Shown one piece after another: positions 42,922-51,794 of a stretch of 64,000 nt of DNA. Position numbers and translations under genes: made by a program. The stretch covers positions 1 through 64,000 of the forward strand of contig JAJQEO010000115.1 in the NCBI GenBank assembly GCA_021201665.1. The letters are read 5' to 3'. How positions within the stretch are numbered: position 1 is the first letter of the stretch; each line of letters opens with the position of its first letter. The notes beneath the pieces are model-generated. The model saw only the letters and a list, made by a program, of their open reading frames with translations, was not told the origin of the DNA and ran no database searches. Source of the stretch: Lachnospiraceae bacterium. Its GTDB lineage: Bacteria; Bacillota; Clostridia; Lachnospirales; Lachnospiraceae.

Positions 42922-44487
42922 ATGAAAAAGTCGAAAAAAATGCTGGCGGCGGTTCTGGCGCTCGGTATGGCAGCGGCATCTCTGCCGATGAGTGCGATGG
43001 CGGAGGAATCGGAGAAGATCACGATTTCTGTCACGGGCGGCAGCGAGGATTCCATGCAGCTGAATACCGCGACGGGCAGCTACCTGAACGGCCTTTCTGC
43101 CTGCCGTCACCTGTTTGAGGGCCTTTACAAGCTGGACGCAAACGGTGATGTCGTGCTTGGACAGGCGGCTTCTGTTGAGACGAGTGAGGACGGTCTCACC
43201 TGGACCTTTACGCTGAGAGATGATATTACCTGGTCGGACGGGGAGCCGGTGACCGCGGATGATTTCATCTTTGGTTTTGAAAATCTGGAAGCACAGGGCG
43301 GCGACTATTCTTCCCTGCTTTCCGACGTTGCTGCTTCGTATGAGGCGCCGGATGAATCGACCGTAGTTATCACGCTGGACGCTCCGTGCAGCTTCCTTCC
43401 CTCTGTACTGGCATTTCCGTCTACGTATCCGGTAAGAGCGGACTATGTGGAGGAGTATGGCGATGCGTACGCGACGGATCCGGAGGCTGCGGTTTACAAT
43501 GGCCCGTATGCAATGGTCAGCTGGGATCATGAGGCACAGGTCGTGATGGAGCTTCGTGAGGATTATTATGACGCGGACAGCATTTCCGTAGGCACGATCA
43601 ACTGGCTGCTGATGTCTGAGGAAAGTACGGCTCTGGCTTCCTTTGAGAGCGGGGATATCATGTATTCCGATATGTGTCCGGATGAGGAAGCGGCGCGCAT
43701 GGAAGGCAACGGTCTTTTCTATACGGCAGGAAATAACAATTACTGTGTGATGTTCAACCTTGGCGAGAACGGCAATGACGTGCTCAAGGACGCGAATGTC
43801 CGCAAAGCTCTGTCTCTGGCAATCGACCGTGAGCGGATCATTTCCATCCGTGACCTGAACGATGAGCTCGGCTATACGCTTGCCTGCAGCGGCTACACAA
43901 ATGATGAGGGTGTGGACTTTACTGATTACGCGGATCCGTGGTATGATACAGAGGATTATGAAGCGAACTGCGAGCTGGCAAAAGAGCTTCTGGCAGAGGC
44001 CGGCTATGCGGACGGCGAGGGCTTCCCGGCTCTGACCTATATCGTAAACAACGACAGCCGTAAGGAGATCGCGGAATCGGTCGTCAACGACTGGAAGGAA
44101 GTGCTCGGAATCGATACAATTACTGTAGAAAAGACAGAGGACTTCTCCGCATCAAGAAGAGAAGGCAATTATGATCTGGCATACTTTGGGTGGTACATGG
44201 ATTACACCGATCTTTCCAATATGTACAGCTGCCTGATCGGCACAGAGAACGCCAACTCCTTCTATTCCAGCGAGGAATACACCGCGACCTACAACGCGGC
44301 GATCAGCACCGCGGATCAGGCCGAACAGTGGGAGTACTACAAAGAGCTGGAAGCAATCCTGGCGGAAGACCTTCCGGTAACGGTGATCCTTCACAGCATG
44401 AGCAGCTATCTGTTTGACGATACAAATTATGAAGGGCTTGTATATTCCTGCGGCAACTTCGTGTTTACGTATGTGACAGCACTGTAA
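42922..44487 (+). CDS. Oligopeptide ABC transporter substrate-binding protein
   Basis: 521 aa; AAAAGGAGGATTTT before ATG. Sec signal MKKSKKMLAAVLALGMAAAS with cleavage near SAMA-EES. There is no lipobox cysteine, which is unusual for a Gram-positive family-5 binding protein. SBP_bac_5 pattern: LFEGLYKLDANGDVVLGQA, WSDGEPVTADDFIFGFENL, VRKALSLAIDRERI. With no lipid anchor it may be released or held by another contact. Context (epimerase, NlpC/P60 and LD-carboxypeptidase downstream) points to cell-wall peptides as substrate. Confidence 0.93.
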   Translation: MKKSKKMLAAVLALGMAAASLPMSAMAEESEKITISVTGGSEDSMQLNTATGSYLNGLSACRHLFEGLYKLDANGDVVLGQAASVETSEDGLTWTFTLRDDITWSDGEPVTADDFIFGFENLEAQGGDYSSLLSDVAASYEAPDESTVVITLDAPCSFLPSVLAFPSTYPVRADYVEEYGDAYATDPEAAVYNGPYAMVSWDHEAQVVMELREDYYDADSISVGTINWLLMSEESTALASFESGDIMYSDMCPDEEAARMEGNGLFYTAGNNNYCVMFNLGENGNDVLKDANVRKALSLAIDRERIISIRDLNDELGYTLACSGYTNDEGVDFTDYADPWYDTEDYEANCELAKELLAEAGYADGEGFPALTYIVNNDSRKEIAESVVNDWKEVLGIDTITVEKTEDFSASRREGNYDLAYFGWYMDYTDLSNMYSCLIGTENANSFYSSEEYTATYNAAISTADQAEQWEYYKELEAILAEDLPVTVILHSMSSYLFDDTNYEGLVYSCGNFVFTYVTAL

Positions 44488-44547
44488 ATGGAATTGTAAA
44501 GGAACATGCGCGGCAGCTTCAGATACCGTAAGCTGCCCTTACCCGAT

Positions 44548-44582
44548 AAGCCCCCGCGCCGTGAGATGGTACGGGGGCTTTT
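44548..44582 (+). terminator. Terminator after transporter operon
   Basis: AAGCCCCCG / CGGGGGCTT stem with an internal GCC/GGT pair, followed by TTTT. Confidence 0.8.
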
Positions 44583-44649
44583 GATGCACAGAGCTGCGAG
44601 AGGAATTTTTCCGGCTTTTGCCGTACGTAGCCTACGCTTCGGTCGTTGA

Positions 44650-44710
44650 ATATCCCGCGCGAAGCGTGGGATGCCACCCGGCGAGGGCTTAATGTGTGCC
44701 ACTGGCACAC
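44650..44710. repeat. Palindromic repeat upstream of epimerase gene
   Basis: TATCCCGCGCGAAGCGTGGG, then CACCCGGCGAGGGCTTAA and GTGTGCCACTGGCACAC. The last stem also occurs in the 18642 cluster. Confidence 0.75.
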
Positions 44711-44744
44711 AGCAGCCGCGCAGGCTTTTTAGAGGAAGACAGGA

Positions 44745-46061
44745 ATGAAGATTGAGAAAATTGAGCTTGGCTATGTCCATATTCCGCTGATCACGCCGTT
44801 TCGCACGGCACTGCGGACGGTGGACGGGATCCACGATCTGATTGTCAGGATTACGGCGGAGGACGGCAGCTTCGGATTCGGGGAGGCGCCGCCTACGGCA
44901 GTGATTACCGGTGATACGAAGGAATCTATTGAAGCGGCGATCCGCGGGTACATTGCTCCGTCCATTATCGGGATGGATCTTTTGGATTTGGATGCTGTTA
45001 TGCGGAAAATGGAGAGATCCATTGCGAAAAATACGTCGGCGAAAGCTGCTGTGGACATCGCTTTGTATGATCTCTACGCGAAACAGATGGGGATGCCGCT
45101 CTATCGGGTATTGTCCGGCGTACAGGGCGGCGGGACGCCGCGGCCGGGCAAATCAGGAAGTGCGGCCACGAAAGCGGAATTGGGCGAACCGGACGGTGGC
45201 GCCGCCAGAGAGGAATCCGGCAGCCCGGGCAGTGCTGCTGCCAGAGCGGAGTCAGGAAATCCAGGCAGCGGGGCTGCCAAAGCGGAATCCGGCAACCGGA
45301 GCAGTGCGGCTGTTAAGGCAGAATCCGGCGGTTCGGAGATTGAGACGGACATTACGATCAGTGTGGATGAGACGGAGAAAATGGTACGTGACAGCCTGCG
45401 CGCGGCCGCGGACGGCTTCCGTATTCTGAAGGTGAAGGTCGGCAAAGGCGGGAAAAAGGATGTCGAGCGGGTACGTGAGATACGGCGGGCGGTCGGACCG
45501 GAAGCCATATTGCGCATTGACGCGAACCAGGGCTGGACAGCGGAGGAGGCCATTTCCACGATACGGGCAATGGAAGATGAAGGACTGAGGATCGAGCTGG
45601 TAGAACAGCCGGTTTCCTGTCATGATTTTCGCGGACTGCAGCGGGTGACAAAGGCGGTGGATACGCCGGTTCTGGCGGATGAGAGCGTGTTTTCTTACGA
45701 AGATGCGGAGCGCATTATTGAGGAGCACGCTGCAGATTATATCAATATCAAGCTGATGAAGACCGGCGGGATTTATCAGGCAATGCGTATCTGTGATCTG
45801 GCGGATCGATATCAGGTGAGCTGCATGATTGGATGTATGCTGGAGAGTAAGGTTTCCGTGAGTGCAGGCGCGCATCTGGCTGCTGCGAGAAGCTGCATTA
45901 CCATGGCTGATCTGGACGGCCCGTCTCTGTGTGCTGAGGATCCGTATGAAGGCGGCCCGGTCTACAGCGGCCCGAAAATTTACCTGAATGAGGATGCCGG
46001 GATTGGGATCAGAACAGTGCCTGCGGACTTCTGTGTCTGCGGTTCAAATCCGGACAGATGA
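44745..46061 (+). CDS. Dipeptide epimerase-like enolase-superfamily enzyme with repeat insertion
   Basis: 438 aa (family usually ~350-370); AGAGGAAG before ATG. Capping domain KIELGYVHIPLITPFRTALR; barrel with catalytic KxK in ILKVKVGKGG, metal ligands in LRIDANQGW, LVEQPV and LADESVF, and the second Lys in YINIKLMKTGG. This is the L-Ala-D/L-Glu epimerase (YkfB/AEE) pattern, which interconverts murein dipeptides. Between LSGVQGGG and ITISVDETEK sits a ~70-residue Ala/Gly/Ser/Glu insert of five 12-residue repeats, at the capping-domain/barrel linker. Key residues are intact, so activity is expected. Confidence 0.88.
   Translation: MKIEKIELGYVHIPLITPFRTALRTVDGIHDLIVRITAEDGSFGFGEAPPTAVITGDTKESIEAAIRGYIAPSIIGMDLLDLDAVMRKMERSIAKNTSAKAAVDIALYDLYAKQMGMPLYRVLSGVQGGGTPRPGKSGSAATKAELGEPDGGAAREESGSPGSAAARAESGNPGSGAAKAESGNRSSAAVKAESGGSEIETDITISVDETEKMVRDSLRAAADGFRILKVKVGKGGKKDVERVREIRRAVGPEAILRIDANQGWTAEEAISTIRAMEDEGLRIELVEQPVSCHDFRGLQRVTKAVDTPVLADESVFSYEDAERIIEEHAADYINIKLMKTGGIYQAMRICDLADRYQVSCMIGCMLESKVSVSAGAHLAAARSCITMADLDGPSLCAEDPYEGGPVYSGPKIYLNEDAGIGIRTVPADFCVCGSNPDR
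45162..45341 (+). repeat. 36-bp tandem repeat x5 inside epimerase gene
   Basis: Encodes AATKAELGEPDG, GAAREESGSPGS, AAARAESGNPGS, GAAKAESGNRSS, AAVKAESGGSEI. The exact 36-base period keeps the frame. Confidence 0.85.
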
Positions 46062-46155
46062 TGTAAGGAAAGCCGCGCATGATAATTACTGGTGCGTAAG
46101 GCATGATCTGAGACCATATCCGTTGTGCGGGTATGGACGACATGGGAGAATAGAT

Positions 46156-48327
46156 ATGCAGACCAGATATGGGATTGTGACAGCACAGAGCTGCTTTCTG
46201 CGTGGAAAACCGGGAGATGCAATGGGGCAGCAGCCTGTACAGAAAAAAGGGTTGGAAGAGAATGGGGTACCTGCTCAGAAAAAAGTGCCGGAAGGAAATG
46301 GGGTGCCTGTGCATCCGGGTTTGCCTGGCAGAAACTACAGCGGGATTGAAGATGAGATTTTTTCCGGCTGGGCGGTTCGGGTTTTTCCAGAGACAGAGGA
46401 AAATGGCTGGGTAAAAATTGAGACCCATTATGGATACGAAGGGTATGTGTACAAAGATCAGATTGTCCTGATCAGCCGGGAAACGCTTGTCTGCAGGCAG
46501 GATGGCACCCGTTTTTTCCGTATTGGTGTCCCTGCGGCGGATGTGCTGGATCAGCCGAAGGTGCAGGGACTGCTTCTGGAGCGCCTGCTGAAAAACTCGA
46601 TCGTGGAGCGGGTGACCGATATGGAGCAGGAACGCCCGGAAGTGACGGAGACTTTGGCAGGAAAAAGTCCGGAAGGGAAAGACCCGGCAGGGAAAAAAAC
46701 TGCAGGAAAAGATCTGGCAGGGAAAAATTCGGCAGAAGCGTCGGCCGATCAGGACGGCTGGTGTCTTGTACGCACGGCGGCCGGGGTTGTCGGCCACATG
46801 CGTGAAAATTATCTGCGGAAGCGTCTGGATGATGACGGGTATCTGCTGGAGATGAAGACCCGGACAGAACCGGAATTGCAGCAGATGGAGATACGGACAA
46901 AGCCGGAAACCATGCCAGCAAGAAATAAAAAAGGGAAAACAGAGGATTCATCGGAGAGCGAGACAGAGCATGGACGAACCGGATACTTCCGGAAACGATT
47001 TCTGGAAAACCCTCCGGAGGAGGAGCACTTTCGCAATGGCGTGGTGCGAAGCGCCCGTTCTTATCTTGGAGTACAGTACCGCTGGGGAGGAAAATCCTCT
47101 CTGGGGCTGGACTGTTCCGGCTTGGCATTTATGAGTTATCTGGAAAATGGCGTTCTCATTTATCGCGACGCGAATATAAAGCGTGGATACCCGATCTCAG
47201 AAATACCGCGTGAACAGCTGAAACCGGGGGACCTGATTTTTTTCCCCGGGCACGTGGCAATCTATCTGGGGGAAGGGCGCTATATTCATTCGACCGGTTA
47301 TAAAGAGACTCCGTATGTCACCGTCAACAGCCTGACCCCCGCGGATGAGGATTACCGGGCAGATCTGGCTGCTTCTGTCACAGCCTGCGGGAGTATCTTT
47401 GCATCATCAGCGATCTCGCCTTGCCCGGCGGCAGAACGGTTCGTTCCTGAAAGCTCGCGTGGAGAAGGCCGAACTTCCGGTCAGGGAGAATCCATTACAA
47501 ATGCCGGCAAGTCTGCGAACCTGTCGTTCGGAGTGTATGAACCAGATGAAAAATTTGAAGCCCTACGGCGGCGCCTGGACGCGATGCCTGGCAATATCAG
47601 CGTGGTATATAAAGATCTGACAACCGGGGAGTCGTTTTCTTATCGGGCGGAGGAACCGCATATTGCCGCGAGCGTGATCAAGCTGTTTTTGATGGCGGCA
47701 GTGTTTCAGGGATTTGCGGAGGACGCCTTTTCTCCGAAAGACCAGATTTTGATCCGCCGTGAAGACTGCGTGCCGTCCTGCGGAGTGCTGACGTATCTTC
47801 AGGGAGAGCGCACGGTCAGTGTCCGTGATCTGACGGAGCTGATGATCATCGTCAGCGATAATACCGCGGCGAATGCTTTGTTTGACCTGGTCGGGGAGGA
47901 ACGGCTTGCGGAGTTTCTGGCTGATAAGCTCGGCCTGAAAAAGACCGTGTTCCGCAGAAAAATGTTTGACGATAAACGGGCCGCACAGGGAATCGAGAAT
48001 TATGTGACAGCGGCGGATGCGGCATGGCTGCTGGAGAAGATTTATAAAGGAGAACTGATTTCCCGGGAGGCGTCAAAAGAAATGTATCAGATCCTGACAC
48101 ACCAGCGGCTGAACGGCAAGATCCCGTTTTACCTGCACACCCTTGCCAATGCGCCGGTGATCGCGCACAAAACCGGTGAGGATTGCGGCGTCACGCATGA
48201 CGTGGCCATAGTGGAAGGGGAAAGACCGTTTGTATTGTGCTTTCTCGGAAACAAAACGAATGTGGCGGACTATGAACGGCTGATGGCGGAGACGGCGCGG
48301 GATTTGTACCAGAAAAGTCACAAATAA
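46156..48327 (+). CDS. SH3 / NlpC/P60 peptidase fused to class A beta-lactamase-like hydrolase
   Basis: 723 aa from ATG 46156 (GGGAGA upstream). Residues ~1-120 and ~170-220 are SH3b-like (GWVKIETHYGYEGYVYKDQI; GWCLVRTAAGVVGHMRENYL), separated by Lys/Gly repeats (AGKSPEGKDPAGKKTAGK). An NlpC/P60 domain follows (~290-420) with catalytic Cys in LDCSGLAFMSYL and His in GHVAIYLG. Residues ~455-720 are a serine hydrolase with SxxK in AASVIKLFLM, SDN in VSDNTAANALF and KTG in IAHKTGED. The omega-loop Glu typical of true beta-lactamases is not obvious. There is no signal peptide, so it is probably cytoplasmic like YkfC, which cleaves gamma-D-Glu-diamino acid bonds in imported peptides; the C-terminal domain may be an amidase or peptidase. 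Confidence 0.85.
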   Translation: MQTRYGIVTAQSCFLRGKPGDAMGQQPVQKKGLEENGVPAQKKVPEGNGVPVHPGLPGRNYSGIEDEIFSGWAVRVFPETEENGWVKIETHYGYEGYVYKDQIVLISRETLVCRQDGTRFFRIGVPAADVLDQPKVQGLLLERLLKNSIVERVTDMEQERPEVTETLAGKSPEGKDPAGKKTAGKDLAGKNSAEASADQDGWCLVRTAAGVVGHMRENYLRKRLDDDGYLLEMKTRTEPELQQMEIRTKPETMPARNKKGKTEDSSESETEHGRTGYFRKRFLENPPEEEHFRNGVVRSARSYLGVQYRWGGKSSLGLDCSGLAFMSYLENGVLIYRDANIKRGYPISEIPREQLKPGDLIFFPGHVAIYLGEGRYIHSTGYKETPYVTVNSLTPADEDYRADLAASVTACGSIFASSAISPCPAAERFVPESSRGEGRTSGQGESITNAGKSANLSFGVYEPDEKFEALRRRLDAMPGNISVVYKDLTTGESFSYRAEEPHIAASVIKLFLMAAVFQGFAEDAFSPKDQILIRREDCVPSCGVLTYLQGERTVSVRDLTELMIIVSDNTAANALFDLVGEERLAEFLADKLGLKKTVFRRKMFDDKRAAQGIENYVTAADAAWLLEKIYKGELISREASKEMYQILTHQRLNGKIPFYLHTLANAPVIAHKTGEDCGVTHDVAIVEGERPFVLCFLGNKTNVADYERLMAETARDLYQKSHK

Positions 48328-48435
48328 AAATTTCAGTGGCGCCGCAGAGGCATTGATCCCGATCTGCTGCGAAAAAAGGGTAAAACGACTTACGTCGTTT
48401 ACTATATCTGTATCAGAGACTGGAATGCCAGTCAG

Positions 48436-48552
48436 AAATAATACGGGTAACAGTGAACGTACTGAAAGTTAAGAATAAGAGTAACCATGAAGGTACTGAA
48501 CAGCTAAGAATACGGGTAACTGCGAAAATACTGAACAGTTAAGAATACGGGG
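48436..48552 (+). repeat. 35-bp tandem repeat x3.3
   Basis: Units of 35 bases start at 48436, 48471, 48506 and (partial) 48541, of the form AAGAATACGGGTAAC...TACTGAACAGTT. Related ACTGTTCAGTACCTTCACAG sequence occurs inverted at 63478. The array ends in the ribosome-site region of the next gene. Confidence 0.8.
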
Positions 48553-48562
48553 GAAATTTCAG

Positions 48563-50047
48563 ATGAAAGAATTTTCTCATGAGGAATTGAATGCGCTCTC
48601 TTACGAGCTGCCGGATGAGGTGGAGAAATATAAACAGCAGGGAGATTTTGAAGCGGCGGAAGAGGCGATCGGGCGCTGGCTGCAGCGCCCTGTGGCAGAA
48701 GCACTGAAAGTACGGCTGCGCCTGGAAAAGCGCCTCCTGAAAGGATTGCGGGAGAATTTTCCTCATACAAAGGAGCAGGCGATTGCGCTTTTTCAGGATC
48801 AGATATCCGATTTTGGCGAGACTGATCTGGCGCGGCTGGATGAGGAGGGACTCGCAGAATGGATTTTCCTGGACGGGGAAAAGCATTACATTCATAATCT
48901 CGTTCGGAACGTCATGCGGATGGATGCAACGATCAGGAACAGAATGCATAAGGAGGATCCGGAAGCGGGGGAAAGAGAACTGCTCAGAGAGGAGATTCAC
49001 AGGATAAAAAGGGAAAAGCACACCAGCTGCAGGTTCCGGCTGCGCTCTTCCATTCGCCTTAAAGAAGAGCTTTTTTATCCGGGAATTCATCTGAAAGCGC
49101 ATCTTCCGCTTCCGGCCGAGCTGCACCAGATTTCGGATGTAAAGCTTCTTGCGCACTCCGACTGCAGGGTATCTATAGACCGGCCGGATTCTTTGTACCG
49201 GGCCATCTGCTTTGAGGATACGCTCCAACAGAACCAGGACTTTTTTGCGGAGTATGAATACACGGTGACTGCGGACTACCATGATTTTTCCAGAGAGGAT
49301 TATGAGGAGGCAGTGAAAAGAAAAAATATATGGCAGGCAGGACTTCGGGAATCCGGGCAATATGCCGCTTTGGAGGAATTGGCGCCTTACCTTGAAGAGC
49401 AGTACCCGCATATCCGGTTTTCTCCTTATCTGCGTGCGCTGGCGGAGGAGATTACAGCGAATATCGGCAATGCGGGAAAAACGGCCTGCGCCAGCGAAAC
49501 ACAGGGCACAGTGCGCCTTTTTGCGGCGGACGATGCGCTTGAAAAAGCTTTTGCCATTTATGATTATATAACGACGCACGTGAAGTATTCTTATATGAGG
49601 GAATACTTCCTGATACCGGACATTCCGCAGTATTGTGCGAGAAATCTGCGGGGGGACTGCGGGGTACAGGCACTGCTGTTTATCACACTCTGCAGGATCT
49701 GCGGCATACCGGCCAAATGGCAGTCTGGCCTGTACTTCGGCGGCCGGGAGAAAGTCGGTGCGCATGACTGGGCAATGTTTTACGCGGAGCCGTATGGATG
49801 GCTGTATGCGGATCCTTCCTTAGGCGGAAGCGCGTACAGCGATGGCGATGAGGAGCGGCGGCGCTTTTATTTCGGCAATCTGGATCCGTTCCGTATGGCG
49901 GCAAACAATGCGTTTGCGCAGCCCTTCGCGAATCCCAAACGCTTTTTTCCCGCGGATCCGTATGACAATCAGATGGGAGAACTGGAGTCCGATGTGCGCG
50001 GATACGGCAGCCGGGAGACGGTGACGGAAGTGAAGAGAGCAGAATGA
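48563..50047 (+). CDS. Transglutaminase-like superfamily protein
   Basis: 494 aa; GGGGGAAATTTC before ATG. The N-terminal ~150 residues are helical (ELNALSYELPDEVEKYKQQG). A middle beta domain follows, then the transglutaminase core: KAFAIYDYITTHVKYSYMR, catalytic Cys in RGDCGVQALLFITLCRICGI, His in GAHDWAMFY and Asp in WLYADPSLGG. Such bacterial proteins act as cysteine peptidases or amidases; no signal peptide is present. It lies between the NlpC/P60 fusion and the LD-carboxypeptidase, so a role in peptide breakdown is likely but unproven. Confidence 0.85.
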   Translation: MKEFSHEELNALSYELPDEVEKYKQQGDFEAAEEAIGRWLQRPVAEALKVRLRLEKRLLKGLRENFPHTKEQAIALFQDQISDFGETDLARLDEEGLAEWIFLDGEKHYIHNLVRNVMRMDATIRNRMHKEDPEAGERELLREEIHRIKREKHTSCRFRLRSSIRLKEELFYPGIHLKAHLPLPAELHQISDVKLLAHSDCRVSIDRPDSLYRAICFEDTLQQNQDFFAEYEYTVTADYHDFSREDYEEAVKRKNIWQAGLRESGQYAALEELAPYLEEQYPHIRFSPYLRALAEEITANIGNAGKTACASETQGTVRLFAADDALEKAFAIYDYITTHVKYSYMREYFLIPDIPQYCARNLRGDCGVQALLFITLCRICGIPAKWQSGLYFGGREKVGAHDWAMFYAEPYGWLYADPSLGGSAYSDGDEERRRFYFGNLDPFRMAANNAFAQPFANPKRFFPADPYDNQMGELESDVRGYGSRETVTEVKRAE

Positions 50048-50161
50048 GCCTGAAGCTTTTTTTAACCGATACCGAAACAGGCCGGCCTCAGTCTTATGGG
50101 CTTTCGATGATGGTAATATGCGGGATGATGGAACCAAAAGAGAACAAGAGGGCATTTGATC

Positions 50162-51115
50162 ATGCAGGAAACAGCACTTAGAATGCCGGAGCGGATCCGG
50201 CCGGGAGACACGATCGGCGTGGTCGCGCCGGGGTCTCCGATCAGTCTGGATGAGGGCGAAGCGCTGACGGCATATCTGGAAAAAGCGGGATACCGGATAC
50301 GGTTTGGAAAAACAATAAAAAACCAGATGAATTTTCACGGCTATCTCGCCGGAGACGCGCGTACCAGGGCTGAGGATATCAATTCCATGTTCGCGGATCC
50401 GGACGTGAAGGGGATTCTCTGTGCCAGAGGCGGATATGGAAGCAGCCATACCATGGAATATCTGGATCTGGAAATGATCCGGCGCCATCCGAAGGTATTC
50501 ATTGGCTACAGCGATAACACGAACTATCACTCCGTGTTTAATAAATACTGCGGTCTGATCACGTTTCACGGGCCGATGGCGGTCAGCAATATGCTGAAAG
50601 GCTTTGATGCGTACAGCCGCAGCAGTCTCTGGCAGGCACTGAACATGAGTATGACGGACTTTTATGAATTTAAGAATCCGCCGGGAGATCCCATGAAAGT
50701 GCTGCACCCGGGGAAGGCAAAAGGACTTGTCACCGGAGGAAACATCAGTCTTCTGGCACATTCCGTGGGAACGTTTTATCAGCCGGATACGGAAGGGAAG
50801 ATCCTGTTTGTTGAGGATGTGGGGGAAACCATCCCGAGACTGGACATGATGATCACGCAGATGGAGCAGGCGGGAATGACAAAAGGCATACGAGCCCTGC
50901 TGATCGGAAATTTTGAAGACTGTTCCAATGATCGTTACGACAGGAGCTATCGGATCGATGATTTCCTGTGCGACCGTTTTGCGGATTACAAAGTACCCGT
51001 AGTCACGAATCTCTGCAGCGGACACAAACACCCGATGGGAACCATACCGATGGGTGCCGTCTGCAGCGTCGACGCGTCTGATAGCGCTGTGAGGATCTGG
51101 TTCGGGCCAGGGTAA
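50162..51115 (+). CDS. Muramoyltetrapeptide LD-carboxypeptidase-like (S66)
   Basis: 317 aa from ATG 50162 (GAGGG 9 bases upstream; a TTG at 50156 is too close). S66 family: VVAPGSPISLDEG, nucleophile Ser in CARGGYGSSHTMEYLD, FIGYSDNTNYHSVFN, Glu in LFVEDVGETIPRLD, and final His in CSGHKHPMGTIPMGA. LdcA removes D-Ala from the tetrapeptide, giving the tripeptide used in recycling. It completes the peptide-recycling set (compare ykfA in Bacillus). Confidence 0.92.
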   Translation: MQETALRMPERIRPGDTIGVVAPGSPISLDEGEALTAYLEKAGYRIRFGKTIKNQMNFHGYLAGDARTRAEDINSMFADPDVKGILCARGGYGSSHTMEYLDLEMIRRHPKVFIGYSDNTNYHSVFNKYCGLITFHGPMAVSNMLKGFDAYSRSSLWQALNMSMTDFYEFKNPPGDPMKVLHPGKAKGLVTGGNISLLAHSVGTFYQPDTEGKILFVEDVGETIPRLDMMITQMEQAGMTKGIRALLIGNFEDCSNDRYDRSYRIDDFLCDRFADYKVPVVTNLCSGHKHPMGTIPMGAVCSVDASDSAVRIWFGPG

Positions 51116-51239
51116 TTTGCCGGCTGAAAGTCAGCGGTATCTGCCGCAGCATCCGGCATCCGCAGGCAGATGCTGAGACCCGGCAAAACGGCTGAGAAAA
51201 AACCACACGGCTGTAAAAACTGGCAGTAAAAAATCGCTG

Positions 51240-51330
51240 TAAAAAACTGTTGCAAAAAAACTGTCTGTAAAAGTACTGTCTGTAAAAAGCCTGTCTGTAA
51301 AAAAGCTCTAAAAAGCTGGAAACTGTAAAA
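51240..51330 (+). repeat. Degenerate CTGTCTGTAAAAA array
   Basis: Three 16-base units containing CTGTCTGTAAAA and several CTGTAAAAAA variants lie before the rpsF promoter. The 51116-51239 stretch has no other feature. Confidence 0.6.
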
Positions 51331-51336
51331 AAACGC

Positions 51337-51365
51337 TTGAATTCACCGGAATCCTGTGGTAGAAT
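51337..51365 (+). promoter_or_regulatory. Promoter of rpsF-ssb-rpsR operon
   Basis: TTGAAT (51337-51342), 17-bp spacer, TAGAAT (51360-51365). Confidence 0.75.
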
Positions 51366-51390
51366 CAGCAACTGTGATATATTTCCTTGT

Positions 51391-51442
51391 TCCCTGCGGG
51401 ACGCGGCGTGGGATTACCCGCTATGAGCCGCGCGGTCAGGGA
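51391..51442 (+). promoter_or_regulatory. Structured S6:S18-type leader
   Basis: Three nested perfect helices: TCCCTG/CAGGGA, CGCGGC/GCCGCG and GTGGG/CCCGC with loop ATTA and a TATGA bulge. Position directly before rpsF fits the ribosomal S6:S18 autoregulatory leader; the exact consensus needs a covariance search. Confidence 0.65.
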
Positions 51443-51473
51443 GCCAAAAGTCCATAAGGAGGTGCTACGAAGC

Positions 51474-51761
51474 ATGAACAAGTATGAATTGGCAGTCGTT
51501 GTCAGCGCAAAGCTTGAAGACGAAGACAGAGCCGCCACGATTGAAAAGGTGAAGGAGCTGGTGACCCGGTTCGGCGGTACTGTGACGGAAGTAGAAGAGT
51601 GGGGCAAGAGAAAGCTCGCTTACGAGATCAAGAAGATGCGTGAAGGTTATTACTACTTCGTTCGTTTTGATGCAGAGCCTACATGTCCGGCAGAGATCGA
51701 GAAACGGATCCGGATCATGGAGGATGTCATCAGATACTTATGCGTGAGACAGGATGCGTAA
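51474..51761 (+). CDS. rpsF: 30S ribosomal protein S6
   Basis: 95 aa from ATG 51474 (AAGGAGG upstream). Typical S6: MNKYELAVVVSAKLEDEDRA, TRFGGTVTEVEEWGKRKLAY, EIKKMREGYYYFVRFDAEP. Binds S18 and the central domain of 16S rRNA. First gene of a rpsF-ssb-rpsR operon, spaced 33 bases from ssb. Confidence 0.97.
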   Translation: MNKYELAVVVSAKLEDEDRAATIEKVKELVTRFGGTVTEVEEWGKRKLAYEIKKMREGYYYFVRFDAEPTCPAEIEKRIRIMEDVIRYLCVRQDA

Positions 51762-51794
51762 TTCAGTGCATAAGATCGAAAAGAGGTATATATT

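Noticed and set aside
46156-48327. Antibiotic-resistance beta-lactamase
   Set aside because: SxxK, SDN and KTG are present, but the domain is fused to an NlpC/P60 peptidase, lacks a signal peptide and an obvious omega-loop Glu, and sits in a wall-recycling block.
48539-49765. 408-codon minus-strand frame
   Set aside because: Shadow of the transglutaminase-like gene; no recognisable domain.
49820-51031. 403-codon minus-strand frame
   Set aside because: Shadow of the LD-carboxypeptidase gene, whose S66 motifs are complete.
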